From assembly GCA_029933125.1 (NCBI GenBank), contig JAOZOU010000007.1, positions 79,007 to 143,006 of the forward strand: a stretch of 64,000 bases of DNA, in the 5' to 3' direction. The position numbers and the translations under genes are program-made. The notes beneath the pieces are model-generated. The model worked only from the letters and a program-made list of their open reading frames with translations. It had not been told where the DNA came from and searched no databases. Within the stretch, counting starts at the first letter, position 1. Each line of letters opens with the position of its first letter. Below are positions 45,853-56,008 of this stretch, one piece after another. The stretch is from a bacterium (GTDB lineage: Bacteria; Arandabacterota; Arandabacteria; Arandabacterales; Arandabacteraceae).

Positions 45853-48327
45853 ATGCGTCGCATGGTTGCTCTCATTTTTATCGTTCTCGTTTTCGGCACC
45901 TTGGTCGAAGCAGCTGAGATTCCGTCCTATCATAGTTACCTGGACTTTCTCTTGGCCTCACCCGGAAGCATGGGCTACGGGCTCTACGGCTATGCAAATC
46001 CAGCAATGGCCAGGCAAACCGATTTTGGTGACATACTCTTTGCGTGGTCAGATGCTACTGCGGCCAATCCTTACGCGAACGATCTTTCGGGCGGAACAGA
46101 CCTTGATCGGTGGGGAATCTTCTCGGGGATGTTCAACGGCTTCCTGGGTTTTGGTGCTATCCATGAGAGTAACGCGTGTGTCGGCGATGTAACCGACTAC
46201 CGCATAAGCTTCTCTTTTGGAGATCGTAGTAAGAGCTTTGGCATTGGCTATGGCTGGTCAACTGGTGATACCGATGTTTACCAAAGGGCCAATCTCTGGA
46301 CACTTGGTTCAGTCTTGCGACCAGTGCCCTATCTTTCCATGGGTCTCTGGGGAAGCTTCGCAACGGATGGTAGCAATGCTGGGGAGGGTTGTGCAGACAT
46401 AGGAATTCGCCCGTTTGGAAATGAGAAGGTGACCCTTTTTGCTGACTATGCTCTTCAGAAAGATCAGCGCATCAAGGATGGTGCCTGGAGTACAGGTGCA
46501 GTGTTTGAGCCTCTGCCTGGACTTAGGATAACAGGGCGGTACTTCGACACGCATCGTTTCACAGTTGGGTTAAGCATTGGACTCGGTCGGCTGACGGCGT
46601 CGTCCCAGGCACATTATGACGATAACAAGCATCATGCCTATACAACGTATGCAGTCCGCCTCGGTGGCATTGATCGCAGTTTCATAAAGAAAGCTTTCAC
46701 GCGACGCAAGAATTATCTCGAGCTCAATCTCAAGGGTCAGGTCAAGTATCAGCGCTATCGCCTCTTTGACAAGTCAAACACCCTTCTTGATCTGCTTGAT
46801 GCAATTGATGCAGCAGAGGAAGATCCATCTATTACGGGGATTGCCATAAATACAGGCGGCATGAACATCAATTGGGAGCTCGCCTGGGAGATAAGGCAGA
46901 AGCTTGAGGAGTTCAAGCGTTCGGGTAAGCGTGTTGTCATATTCCTTGAAGACGCAACCTTGCCAACCTATCACTTCGCTTCTGTCGCAGATCGTATCGT
47001 ACTGGATCCAACCGGTGAAATCGCTCTGCTCGGTATGAGGTTTGGGAAATTCTATCTCAAGGGGACGCTTGAGAAGCTGGGACTCGGTTTTGACGAGTGG
47101 CGCTTCTTCAAGTACAAGTCAGCCTATGAGACGTTTTCGCGTGAGAAGATGTCAGAGGGTGACGAGGAGCAGCTTAAAGCGATTATTGATGACTTCTACG
47201 ATCTTGCAAGAAGCGAGATCTGCGAATCGCGAGGATTTTCTCCCGATGAGTTCGACCGCCTTGTAAATGAAGGCTACTTCTTTACTCCAGATGAAGCTCT
47301 TGAATCTGGCCTTGTCGATACCCTTGGTAGATGGGATGAGGTAAAGAAAACAATTGAAGAGCTTGAGGGTGGCTCCAAAAAGATGATCAAACCCTCGAGG
47401 CTTGCACGCTATTCTCAGCTTCATGATGACTACTGGGGTGAGCCGCCGCGTATCGCGGTTATCTATGCGCTCGGCGCCTGCGCGATGGAAAGCGGTATCA
47501 AGGCAAGGAGTCTGTCGAAGCTCATCGATCGCATCGCTGATGCCAAAAGCATAAAGGCTGTTGTCTTCAGAGTGGATTCACCTGGCGGCAGTGCGATGGC
47601 ATCCGACATCGTTGCTGAGGCTCTAAAGAAATGTTCGGAGAAAAAGCCCGTTATTGTCTCCCAGGGTTGGGTCGCAGGAAGCGGTGGCTACTGGATATCG
47701 ATGTATGGCGATACTATCGTAGCAGCTCCCAATACGATAACAGGTTCGATTGGTGTGATAGGTGGATGGATCTATAACAAGGGACTTAAGGAGCGCCTCG
47801 GCATGAGCACTGACCTTGTCAAAGTTGGTGAGCATGCAGACTTAGGCTTTGGCATCCCACTTCCTCTCCTTGGCACAATCCCCGATCGCAATCTTACTTC
47901 TGACGAGAGAGCCAATGTGGAGCATGACATCAAAAGCTTCTACAAGAAATTCGTTGAGAAGGTTGCAGAGGGAAGGCACAAGAGCCCGGATGAGATTGCC
48001 AAAATTGCTCAGGGCAGGGTCTGGTCTGGAATTGATGGGCTTTCCATAGGCCTTGTTGATGAGATTGGTGGAATCGAAAGAGCAATTGAGATTGCCAAGG
48101 CTAAGGCTGGTATAGCTCCCGAGATAAAGGTTAATCTCATCCAGTTTCCTCAACCTCCGCTTCTCAATATGAATATCTTCATGCCGAAGCTCTTTGGCAT
48201 GAAACTTAAGAGCGATCCAGCTCTTGAATATCTTCACTTCCGCATCGAGCATAATGGCGAAGCATTACCCATGATCCCGCTCGATGTGATGGATGCTATT
48301 GACGACTATGAAGGTCCACAGATGTAA
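45853..48327 (+). CDS. sppA: SppA-type signal peptide peptidase fused to an N-terminal beta-barrel-like domain
   Basis: An 824-residue protein. AAAGGAGG precedes the ATG, and the signal peptide is MRRMVALIFIVLVFGTLVEA. Residues ~25-270 are rich in alternating aromatic/glycine strands (FGIGYGWSTGDTDVY, LRITGRYFDTHRFTVGLSIG) and resemble an outer-membrane barrel of the PorV/UPF0164 kind. The rest is a double-domain S49 peptidase: the Lys of FKYKSAYETFSREKM in the first half, and DSPGGSAMASDIVAEAL with GWVAGSGGYWISMYGD (Ser of AGSGG) in the second, as in the E. coli 67-kDa SppA dyad. It would degrade cleaved signal peptides or other peptides in the periplasm. The barrel fusion is unusual relative to E. 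coli SppA. Confidence 0.85.
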   Translation: MRRMVALIFIVLVFGTLVEAAEIPSYHSYLDFLLASPGSMGYGLYGYANPAMARQTDFGDILFAWSDATAANPYANDLSGGTDLDRWGIFSGMFNGFLGFGAIHESNACVGDVTDYRISFSFGDRSKSFGIGYGWSTGDTDVYQRANLWTLGSVLRPVPYLSMGLWGSFATDGSNAGEGCADIGIRPFGNEKVTLFADYALQKDQRIKDGAWSTGAVFEPLPGLRITGRYFDTHRFTVGLSIGLGRLTASSQAHYDDNKHHAYTTYAVRLGGIDRSFIKKAFTRRKNYLELNLKGQVKYQRYRLFDKSNTLLDLLDAIDAAEEDPSITGIAINTGGMNINWELAWEIRQKLEEFKRSGKRVVIFLEDATLPTYHFASVADRIVLDPTGEIALLGMRFGKFYLKGTLEKLGLGFDEWRFFKYKSAYETFSREKMSEGDEEQLKAIIDDFYDLARSEICESRGFSPDEFDRLVNEGYFFTPDEALESGLVDTLGRWDEVKKTIEELEGGSKKMIKPSRLARYSQLHDDYWGEPPRIAVIYALGACAMESGIKARSLSKLIDRIADAKSIKAVVFRVDSPGGSAMASDIVAEALKKCSEKKPVIVSQGWVAGSGGYWISMYGDTIVAAPNTITGSIGVIGGWIYNKGLKERLGMSTDLVKVGEHADLGFGIPLPLLGTIPDRNLTSDERANVEHDIKSFYKKFVEKVAEGRHKSPDEIAKIAQGRVWSGIDGLSIGLVDEIGGIERAIEIAKAKAGIAPEIKVNLIQFPQPPLLNMNIFMPKLFGMKLKSDPALEYLHFRIEHNGEALPMIPLDVMDAIDDYEGPQM

Positions 48328-48570
48328 GGAGGATTCAACAATAGAGCTTTGAAGTGACCACTCGATTCGAGATAACCACCTTTGGCAGGGATTAGGGGAT
48401 GAGGTTAGAAAGAGTTGGGAAAAGATAGGAATCGCAAACGCGAAGGGATTGCCAATCCACATAGAGAAGCCTAGAGAATCCGAAGAAACCAAAGAAAGCC
48501 CAAGGAAGACCATTAAGAGAAAGCGCAGTTCGAAGATGAAGGTGACTCAAACGATCTCTGGGGTAGAGCA

Positions 48571-49596
48571 ATGAAGGCTATGGTTTTAACCAGGCTGAGT
48601 GATCTTACGAAGAATCATGAGCCTCTTGAGCTTCTTGACATGCCTGTGCCCGAGCCGGGTGAAGGAGAGATTCTCATAAAGGTGGCAACATGTGGTGTAT
48701 GTCACACTGAACTTGATGAGATCGAGGGACGCACCCCTCCCAAGTTGCCAGTGATTCTCGGACATCAGGTTGTGGGAAGGGTTGACAGGCTCGGAAGCAA
48801 TGTAAATCGCTTCAGGGTTGGTGATAGGATTGGAGTTGCCTGGATTTACTCTGCATGCGGCAGGTGCAAGTTCTGTCGCTCGGATCGTGAAAACCTCTGT
48901 GCAGATTTTAAGGCAACAGGTCGTGATGCTGATGGCGGCTATGCTGAGTACATGGTGGTTGACGAAAACTTTGCCTATCCTATACCAGAGAGCTTCGACG
49001 ATGCTGAGGCGGCTCCATTACTCTGCGCAGGTGCTATTGGACTTAGATCCCTCAGGCTGACCAACCTCAAAGATGGTGATCTCCTCGGACTCACTGGCTT
49101 TGGGGCATCCGGACACCTTGTGCTCAAGATGGCAAAGCATATGTTTCCATCTACACGCATCTATGTGTTTGCACGCAGCGAGCACGAAAGAGAGTTTGCT
49201 CTTGAGCTCGGTGCAACTTGGGCTGGCGATACGACCGATACGGCTCCAGAAAAGCTTGGTGCCATTATAGATACCACACCTGTCTGGAAGCCTGTTATTG
49301 AGGCCTTGAGGAATCTTGCTCCAGGTGGAAGGCTCGTCATAAACGCTATTCGCAAGGAAGACGTCGACAAAGACTACCTGCTGAGACTCGACTACCCTGA
49401 GCACCTCTGGCTTGAGAAGGAGATAAAGAGCGTTGCGAATGTTACTCGTAAAGATGTAAGTGACTTCCTCAGACTGGCGTCAGAGATGAAACTCAAACCC
49501 GAAATTGAAGAGTTTGATCTCCTCGACGCTAATCGTGCTCTTCTCGAGCTTAAGCATCGTAAAATACATGGTGCCAAGGTGTTACGAATAAGCTAG
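48571..49596 (+). CDS. Zinc-dependent alcohol dehydrogenase
   Basis: A 341-residue medium-chain dehydrogenase. The catalytic zinc ligands are in TCGVCHTELDEIEG and GHQVVGRVDRLG, and the structural zinc site is CGRCKFCRSDRENLC (four Cys). The NAD(P)-binding region is LTGFGASGHLVLKMA, a GxGxxG-like GFGASG. The early part KVATCGVCHTELDE is typical of the AdhA/YahK/CAD-like group. It would oxidise primary or secondary alcohols or reduce aldehydes. The ATG has only a weak purine stretch upstream. Monocistronic by position. Confidence 0.85.
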   Translation: MKAMVLTRLSDLTKNHEPLELLDMPVPEPGEGEILIKVATCGVCHTELDEIEGRTPPKLPVILGHQVVGRVDRLGSNVNRFRVGDRIGVAWIYSACGRCKFCRSDRENLCADFKATGRDADGGYAEYMVVDENFAYPIPESFDDAEAAPLLCAGAIGLRSLRLTNLKDGDLLGLTGFGASGHLVLKMAKHMFPSTRIYVFARSEHEREFALELGATWAGDTTDTAPEKLGAIIDTTPVWKPVIEALRNLAPGGRLVINAIRKEDVDKDYLLRLDYPEHLWLEKEIKSVANVTRKDVSDFLRLASEMKLKPEIEEFDLLDANRALLELKHRKIHGAKVLRIS

Positions 49597-49789
49597 CAAA
49601 CCTCCCTTCAGTGCTGGTGCCTCGCTCGCGAGAGCTTCCATTTGCGCCCTCCTTTTGTAGCTGATTTCCCTAAAGTGAACAAGACAGGTTTCGATAAAAC
49701 ACTAGGGTGTGTTTGTCGTATTGGGATCTGGGGATGTCGGCTTTTGTGGTTTGTTTGTTGAGGTAGCTTAGCAGGTATGGTGGAGTTAT

Positions 49790-51547
49790 GTGGGAATGTT
49801 AGGAACCAAAAGGTTGGCTAACCTGATATATCCCAAGCGGCTACCGATAAGGGGTAAGCTCATATGGATAGTTGTCATCACAAATGGGGGTGCCCTCCTT
49901 CTTCTCGTTACAGCCCTCACCATTTATGAACTCACCATCTTCAGACAGGACATTTCGTCAGATCTTTCAAATACGGGGGAGCTTCTTGCGAGTAGCTTGC
50001 GAGATGCTCTTCGATCACGTGATGCGACGGCTGCCCGGCAGCTCCTTCAGGCAGCTGAATGCGACAATCGCATAGCTCGGTGCACAATCTACGATGCCGA
50101 TGGAAAGCCTCTGGCAGCATTTGACCATTTTGGCTCAACACATGGAGGATTCAGTCAACTCCCTCTCGTATCGCATTTTGTCTCTCATGCTCTAATTAAG
50201 CGGATCCCCGTCATCTCACGTGGTAGAAAAATTGGAGAGATTTATCTTGAAGGTGATGTATCGGGACTTGAGACAAGGATAAGGTCTTATCTTTATATGG
50301 CCGCAGGTGTGGCACTTATCTCTCACCTTCTCGTTATCCTGGCTTCATCGCGCTTGCAAGGTCTCATCTCCGAGCCAATAGCCACTCTCGCGAGCGTTGC
50401 CAGAAGAATTACAACTCAAAAGGATTATTCACTGAGGGCAACTGAGGTAACGGATGATGAGGTAGGCGAGCTAGTAACAGCCTTCAATCAAATGCTTGCC
50501 GAGATCCAGACCCGCGATAAGGCCCTGCGCGAAAGCGAGGAGCGCTATCGTACTCTTGTTGAGCACCAGCAAGAAGGCCTTGGCGTCGTAGATCCAAATG
50601 AATACTTTGTGTTTGCCAACTCAGCTGCTCACGAGATCTTCGGTGTAGCCAATGGTGAGCTCGTTGGCAGGTGCCTTAGTGAATTTGTTGATGAGGCAGG
50701 CTTTGAACTCGTGAGGAAGCAGACACGTCTCAGGCCAAGCGTAAGAAGAACAACCTATGACCTCGAGATAATCCGACCTGATGGTGAGCGCAGGGTTATT
50801 CTCGTTACAGCGAGCCCAAGGTTTGATAAGCAGGGACGCTTCATCGGCACATTTGGAGTCTTCCGCGACATAACCGACCGCAAGTGTGCTGAAGAGCGCT
50901 TGAGGGAAGGTCTTAGGGAGAAGGAAGTACTCCTAAGGGAAATCCACCATCGGGTAAAGAATAATCTTCAGGTGATCTCTAGCCTCCTTTATCTCCAGTC
51001 AAGAAGCATAGCTGATGGCAAGGCACTTGAGATTTTCAGGGAGGGCCAGAATCGAATCAAATCCATGGCACTCATTCATGAAGCACTCTATGGATCGCAG
51101 GACCTTGCTTTCATTGATCTTTCACAATACATCCGAAGTCTTATTGGTTTCCTCAGGGCATCCTACAACGCTGGTGACGAGATAGGCTTCCAAATCGACG
51201 TTGCAGATGTCAGCTTGAGCATTGATTCAGCCATCCCGTGTGGGCTCATCATCAACGAACTTGTCACGAATTCTCTCAAACATGCTTTCCCGGATGGTAA
51301 GGGCAACTTCTGGATAAAGGTGAGCCCAATCGATGAAACCAGATTCGAGATGGTTGTCAAAGACGACGGTGTTGGATTACCTCCCAATCTTGACATTGAG
51401 ACAACACCTACACTTGGGCTTCGTCTGGTTAAGAGTTTGGTGAGGCAGATGAACGGGAGTCTGGAGGTTAAGAGCATTGGTGGTACGCACTTTCGTATAC
51501 GCTTTAGTGACACAGCTGCGAGGAGGTCGGTACCATGCAATCTCTGA
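49790..51547 (+). CDS. Membrane sensor histidine kinase (HAMP-PAS-HisKA_2)
   Basis: A 585-residue sensor. It has a transmembrane helix near residue 25-45, a periplasmic loop, a second helix (LYMAAGVALISHLLVILASS), a HAMP domain (EPIATLASVARRIT ... VGELVTAFNQML), and a PAS domain (YRTLVEHQQEGLGVVDPNEYFVF ... FRDITDRK). The HisKA_2 dimerisation domain has EIHHRVKNNLQVISSLL with the phosphorylatable His. The HATPase has INELVTNSLKHAF, DDGVGLP and GLRLVKSLV. The start is GTG 49790 (GGTGGAG upstream) or ATG 49796. It overlaps the next gene by 13 bp, so the two form an operon and probably a phosphorelay. Confidence 0.85.
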   Translation: MGMLGTKRLANLIYPKRLPIRGKLIWIVVITNGGALLLLVTALTIYELTIFRQDISSDLSNTGELLASSLRDALRSRDATAARQLLQAAECDNRIARCTIYDADGKPLAAFDHFGSTHGGFSQLPLVSHFVSHALIKRIPVISRGRKIGEIYLEGDVSGLETRIRSYLYMAAGVALISHLLVILASSRLQGLISEPIATLASVARRITTQKDYSLRATEVTDDEVGELVTAFNQMLAEIQTRDKALRESEERYRTLVEHQQEGLGVVDPNEYFVFANSAAHEIFGVANGELVGRCLSEFVDEAGFELVRKQTRLRPSVRRTTYDLEIIRPDGERRVILVTASPRFDKQGRFIGTFGVFRDITDRKCAEERLREGLREKEVLLREIHHRVKNNLQVISSLLYLQSRSIADGKALEIFREGQNRIKSMALIHEALYGSQDLAFIDLSQYIRSLIGFLRASYNAGDEIGFQIDVADVSLSIDSAIPCGLIINELVTNSLKHAFPDGKGNFWIKVSPIDETRFEMVVKDDGVGLPPNLDIETTPTLGLRLVKSLVRQMNGSLEVKSIGGTHFRIRFSDTAARRSVPCNL

Positions 51548-53871
51548 GGGTGATGGTGGTTGAGGATGAAAACATTGTTGCACTTGAGATCGAAGATAGG
51601 CTCAAGAGGCTTGGCTATAGTGTTTGCGGAATGGTGCCATCTGGTGAGAAAGCAGTTGAGATGGCTCTCGAGGTGAAGCCTGATCTCATCCTGATGGATA
51701 TCCATCTTGCTGGAAACATTGACGGCATCGCGGCAGCAAGATTGATATGTGAGCGGCAGGATATACCGATCGTTTTCCTTACGGCTTATGCCGACGAGAC
51801 GACAGTTGAAAGAGCCAAAGAGGTTAGTCCCTATGGCTACATCGTGAAGCCCTTTGATGAGCAGGATCTTCGCACCACAATCGAATTGGCAATTTCCAAA
51901 CATGACTTAACAAGGAAGCTCAAGGCAGGCGAACAGTGGCTAACCGCAGTTCTTTGTAGCATCGGAGATGGCGTTATAGCTGTAGACGCTGCAAGGCGCA
52001 TTAGTTTCATCAATCCTGTAGCCCAGAGGCTCACCGGATGGAGTGAGACCGAAGCCCTCGGCAAGGACATCGATTCGGTCTATGATGTTATGCCTCTGTC
52101 TTGTGAGCAAAGTGGGGGTGAGCGAAAGGGGGCTCTGGATAACCTTGGCTGGGAAAAGTGTCTTATCCTCAAGGCACGGAATGGGGAGATATTTCCCATC
52201 GAGCAGATATTTTCACCGATCATAGGTGAAAGAGGCCGGGATGTTGGTGCAGTTTTCGTCTTTCGTGATATTAGCGAGAGGCTTGAAGCCGAGCAAACGA
52301 TCAAGCAGGAGCGCGATCGGGCTCAGCAATACCTCGACGTGGCTCCCATTCTCATGATTGCCCTCAATGATAGGGGAGAGATTACACTCGTGAATCGTAG
52401 GGGCTGCGAGTTGCTTGGCTGCAATGAGGGTGAGCTTATTGGCAAGAACTGGTTTGAGAATTTTATCCCTGAAGAAGATAGGGCTGGGCTTGAAGAGATC
52501 TTTAACAGGCTTCTGGCTGGTGTGATGGATTCGGTCAAGCAGCATGAATGTAGAATAGTCACTGCTACCGGTGAACGCATTATTATCTGTCATGCAACGC
52601 TCATAAAGGCACATGATGGTAAACCAACTGGTATCCTGCTTGCTGCAGAGGATCTCACGGAGCAGCGCAAAACGGAGAAGGAAAGGGAACATCTTCAGGC
52701 TCAACTTTACCAGGCGCAGAAAATGGAAGCGATAGGAACGCTTGCAGCCGGGGTTGCCCATGATTTCAATAATCTTCTTACAGCCATCAGGGGGAACGCC
52801 GAACTTCTGCTTTTCAACCTCGAGGAAGGCAATCCCATACGCAACGATATTGAGCAGATAAAGAAAGCTGCCGAGCGAGCTGCAAGTCTTACTCGTCAGC
52901 TCCTGGTCTTCAGTCGCAAGCAACCGATGAAGTTTGGCGAGGTTGATCTCAATCGCATAGTCTCGGGAATGAGGGATATGCTCGAAAGGCTTATCGGTGA
53001 AAACATCACGATGGAGATTAACCTCGAAGAGGATCTCCCGACAATTCAGGCTGATGGCGCCGCTCTGGAACAGATTATCCTCAATCTATCGGTCAATGCT
53101 CGGGATGCAATGCCACATGGAGGTATCTTGACAATTAGAACCGAGAAATCTACCCGCGCAGCATCACCTCAGTCCTCTGACTCACCAGAGGCAACCTATG
53201 TTAGGCTCATTGTTGAGGATACGGGTATTGGAATGGATCGAAATGTTCTCGAGCACGCTTTGGAACCTTTCTTTAGCACCAAAGAGACTGACAAGGGTAC
53301 AGGGCTGGGTCTTTCGGTAGTCTATGGCATTGTCAAGCAGCATGGGGGCGAAATTGGCATCGAAAGCAGTCCAGGCGAAGGGACAAAAGTTACAGTCACC
53401 TTGCCGGCATCAGCGAGTGCCCGAGCCGAAGCATTCGAAGAGACCTCAGAGGTAAGTGAAATCAAGGGACGAGGAGAGAAGGTGCTTGTGGTTGAGGATG
53501 ATGAAGACGTCAGGACTTTCCTTACGAGGCTTCTCGGTGAGCAAGGCTATGAAATCAAGCAAGCGGGCTCGATAGCTGAAGCCTTAAAGGCTGTAGATGG
53601 TAGTGATGAGATTGATCTTGTTCTGAGCGATGTTGTCCTACCAGATGGAAGTGGCCTCGATCTTGTTGACGAGCTCATCAAGCGCTCACCCGATACAGCG
53701 ATTGTCTTAAGCAGTGGGTACATAGATGAGAAATCAAGGTGTGGGGAAGCTTACGCGAAGAAGATTCCTTTCATCCAGAAGCCATACTCACTACCCGAGC
53801 TTCTCTCCGTCATACGCAGTACAATTGACTCCAAGCAAAAGGCTCGCGAGACGATCGAGGCAGTTTCATAG
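51535..53871 (+). CDS. Hybrid response regulator/histidine kinase (REC-PAS-PAS-HisKA-HATPase-REC)
   Basis: A 778-residue multidomain protein. The N-terminal receiver has LILMDIHLAGNIDG with the phospho-Asp and a KPFDEQDL end. Two PAS domains follow (VIAVDAARRISFINPVAQRL, then ILMIALNDRGEITLVN). The HisKA is GTLAAGVAHDFNNLLTAI, with the His in the NtrB-like style. The HATPase has NLSVNARDAMPHGG, DTGIGMD and GTGLGLSVVYGIVKQ. A C-terminal receiver has DLVLSDVVLPDGSG and ends KPYSLPELLSVI. The kinase of the preceding gene could phosphorylate the N-terminal receiver. No DNA-binding domain is present, so the output is unknown. Confidence 0.85.
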   Translation: MQSLRVMVVEDENIVALEIEDRLKRLGYSVCGMVPSGEKAVEMALEVKPDLILMDIHLAGNIDGIAAARLICERQDIPIVFLTAYADETTVERAKEVSPYGYIVKPFDEQDLRTTIELAISKHDLTRKLKAGEQWLTAVLCSIGDGVIAVDAARRISFINPVAQRLTGWSETEALGKDIDSVYDVMPLSCEQSGGERKGALDNLGWEKCLILKARNGEIFPIEQIFSPIIGERGRDVGAVFVFRDISERLEAEQTIKQERDRAQQYLDVAPILMIALNDRGEITLVNRRGCELLGCNEGELIGKNWFENFIPEEDRAGLEEIFNRLLAGVMDSVKQHECRIVTATGERIIICHATLIKAHDGKPTGILLAAEDLTEQRKTEKEREHLQAQLYQAQKMEAIGTLAAGVAHDFNNLLTAIRGNAELLLFNLEEGNPIRNDIEQIKKAAERAASLTRQLLVFSRKQPMKFGEVDLNRIVSGMRDMLERLIGENITMEINLEEDLPTIQADGAALEQIILNLSVNARDAMPHGGILTIRTEKSTRAASPQSSDSPEATYVRLIVEDTGIGMDRNVLEHALEPFFSTKETDKGTGLGLSVVYGIVKQHGGEIGIESSPGEGTKVTVTLPASASARAEAFEETSEVSEIKGRGEKVLVVEDDEDVRTFLTRLLGEQGYEIKQAGSIAEALKAVDGSDEIDLVLSDVVLPDGSGLDLVDELIKRSPDTAIVLSSGYIDEKSRCGEAYAKKIPFIQKPYSLPELLSVIRSTIDSKQKARETIEAVS

Positions 53872-53982
53872 AGACTGATAGAAGGATCGGAGCACGAAAT
53901 TCTTTCAAGGTGGGCGGCTTGGGAGCCGTAGGAATGGTAAACAGGTCCTTGTCATAGACAAACTCCAAGGGGGCAAGCCGTT

Positions 53983-54540
53983 ATGTTGCTTTTCTTGATC
54001 ATCGTTGCAGTAGCAGTACTCATCATTGCTGGAATGTACAACGCACTGGTGAGGAAGAAAAACATGGTTGCCAATGTCTTTGCAACAGTGGATGCCATAC
54101 TTAAGAAACGCTACAATCTGATTCCAAATCTCGTTGCCGCTGTCGAGGAGTACATGAAGCACGAGCGGCATCTTTTGACCGAAGTCACTCGCCTCAGGGC
54201 GAAGGCTCTTTCCGGTGATGCCTCGGATGAAGACAAGATAGATATCGATCGCCATATCTCCAAAGCCATAAAGGGCATTCTTGTTGCTGTTGAGAATTAT
54301 CCACAGCTTAAGGCCAATGAAAATTTCATGCATCTTCAAATGACGCTCAACGAGCTTGAAGAGCAGATCGCAGCAGCAAGGCGTGCCTACAATGCAGCCG
54401 TCACTGATTACAATAACGCCGTTGAGATGTTTCCAACGAATATCGTTGCCAGCCTTTTCAATTATCGGCGCAAGCGCCTCTTTGAAATAAGCCCACAAGA
54501 ACGCAAAGTTGCCGATGTCCATGCCCTGTTTCAACGGTAG
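53983..54540 (+). CDS. lemA: LemA family protein
   Basis: A 185-residue protein with an N-terminal helix (LLFLIIVAVAVLIIAGMYNAL) and the LemA four-helix region: VRKKNMVANVFATVDAILKKRYNLIPNLV with the RxxLIPNLV motif, YPQLKANENFMHLQ, and EEQIAAARRAYNAAVTDYN followed by FPTNIVASLF. Such proteins are membrane-anchored with the body outside the cytoplasm; the role is unknown. It is followed by a DUF3137 gene, a common pairing. Confidence 0.85.
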   Translation: MLLFLIIVAVAVLIIAGMYNALVRKKNMVANVFATVDAILKKRYNLIPNLVAAVEEYMKHERHLLTEVTRLRAKALSGDASDEDKIDIDRHISKAIKGILVAVENYPQLKANENFMHLQMTLNELEEQIAAARRAYNAAVTDYNNAVEMFPTNIVASLFNYRRKRLFEISPQERKVADVHALFQR

Positions 54541-54587
54541 ATCTGAGTTTGAGATAGGGTGGAGTTAAAAGGCAGTTAGTACCTGGG

Positions 54588-55670
54588 GTGGAGTCGAAGG
54601 CAAGACAGGAGATGGCAGTGACGCTTCGCAGTGACGCTGAGTTCGCTCATTTCTTTGCAACTGTGCTTCACAGGGAGCTAAGGGAGCTTGAGAAAACTCG
54701 GCTAAGACTCATGAAGAAGGTAAGGGTGCTGATCGGTGTCTGCCTTGGTGTCATTGGACTTGCTGCAATGGTGGGGAAAGCGTACGACATATTGGCTGGT
54801 TCACTCATTGTCTCAGGAGTTGCAGTCGGTGGGATTGGTTGCTTCTTCTACAAGTTCCTTATAAGTGAGTATGTTCATCAATTCAAGATCCGCGTAATAG
54901 ATAAAATCGTAAAATTCATCGATCCAGGACTTACATATTGGCCTAATGGACACATATCCGCCGTTCGATTCAACTCGTCGCGGATTTTCGAGAGATATCC
55001 TGACCGCATGCGTGGCGATGATCTCGTCGAAGGAAAGATTGGTGAAACGAAGGTTGCTTTCTCAGAGGTACATGCGGAACATAAAACCGAAACAGTGGAT
55101 CGGTACGGCAATCGCAGGAGGCGCTATTCAACCATTTTTAAGGGACTCTTCTTTATTGCTGGTTTCAATAAGCGCTTCTACGGGAAGGTGGTTGTACTTC
55201 CTGATACAGCTGAGCACTTGCTTGGCGACTTGGGCTCACTTCTTCAGTCAGTCAACACTTCGAGGGGCCAATTTGTCAAGATGGACGATCCCGAGTTTGA
55301 GAAGTACTTTGTTGTCTATGCAGATGATCAGATAGAGGCCCGCTACGTGCTCTCGCCGAGTCTCATGAAGAGGATAGTGGAGTTCCGCAAGAAAACCGGC
55401 AAGCGAGTCTATCTTTCATTTGTGGGTTCTGAGGTTTTTGTGGCGATTCCCTACAGGCGGAGTCTCTTCGAGCCACCGGTCTTTAGCAAGGTGACCAGTT
55501 TCAAGAATGCTCAGCACTACTATGAGGATCTCAAGCTGGCGATTGGGATCGTGGATGATCTCAACTTGAATACACGCATCTGGACAAGACTGCCGAGCGA
55601 GGTCATACCCCATGAGCATGGTAAAGGGTATCACCGCGCATATGGTCTCTACCCGGGACCAAGCATGTAG
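54588..55670 (+). CDS. DUF3137 domain protein
   Basis: A 360-residue protein with two transmembrane helices near residues 50-90 (VRVLIGVCLGVIGLAAMVG, LIVSGVAVGGIGCFFYKFL). A soluble domain follows with the DUF3137 pattern: RFNSSRIFERYPDRMRGDDLVEGKIGETKV, then IFKGLFFIAGFNKRFYGKVVV, and DPEFEKYFVVYADDQIEARYVLSPSLM. Function unknown; it pairs with LemA. The frame starts at GTG 54588, and ATG 54612 is an alternative start (AAGG ~11 nt upstream). Confidence 0.75.
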   Translation: MESKARQEMAVTLRSDAEFAHFFATVLHRELRELEKTRLRLMKKVRVLIGVCLGVIGLAAMVGKAYDILAGSLIVSGVAVGGIGCFFYKFLISEYVHQFKIRVIDKIVKFIDPGLTYWPNGHISAVRFNSSRIFERYPDRMRGDDLVEGKIGETKVAFSEVHAEHKTETVDRYGNRRRRYSTIFKGLFFIAGFNKRFYGKVVVLPDTAEHLLGDLGSLLQSVNTSRGQFVKMDDPEFEKYFVVYADDQIEARYVLSPSLMKRIVEFRKKTGKRVYLSFVGSEVFVAIPYRRSLFEPPVFSKVTSFKNAQHYYEDLKLAIGIVDDLNLNTRIWTRLPSEVIPHEHGKGYHRAYGLYPGPSM

Positions 55671-56008
55671 CAAATCGGTTCCAGACTCGGGCATCATGGT
55701 TGGGCTCAAGGCTTGCGTGGTTCCTTTGCGAGCCCAAAGCGGCACGGACAGGCTTGATCCTCACTGTCAAAGGTGGTGCAGCCCTGCAATGAGCTGATGG
55801 GATGCCCATTATGCCATCCGCCAGAGGGCGAAATCTTGACAACATGCTCCAACCCTGGTAGTTGTGAACCCGAACCAGAGCAGAGTCACATGTTCGGGTA
55901 CAGGTGGCATATTGGATGCATTCTGGAAGGCTGGCCTAGAATAAGCCAGTCTCTTGAACGACTCACGTTCTGGATGCCAGGTTTCTGTAATCGGTCTTGG
56001 GTTCGACC
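55671..56008. other. Intergenic region, no gene seen
   Basis: About 340 bp with no supported gene, repeat or RNA structure. Confidence 0.3.
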
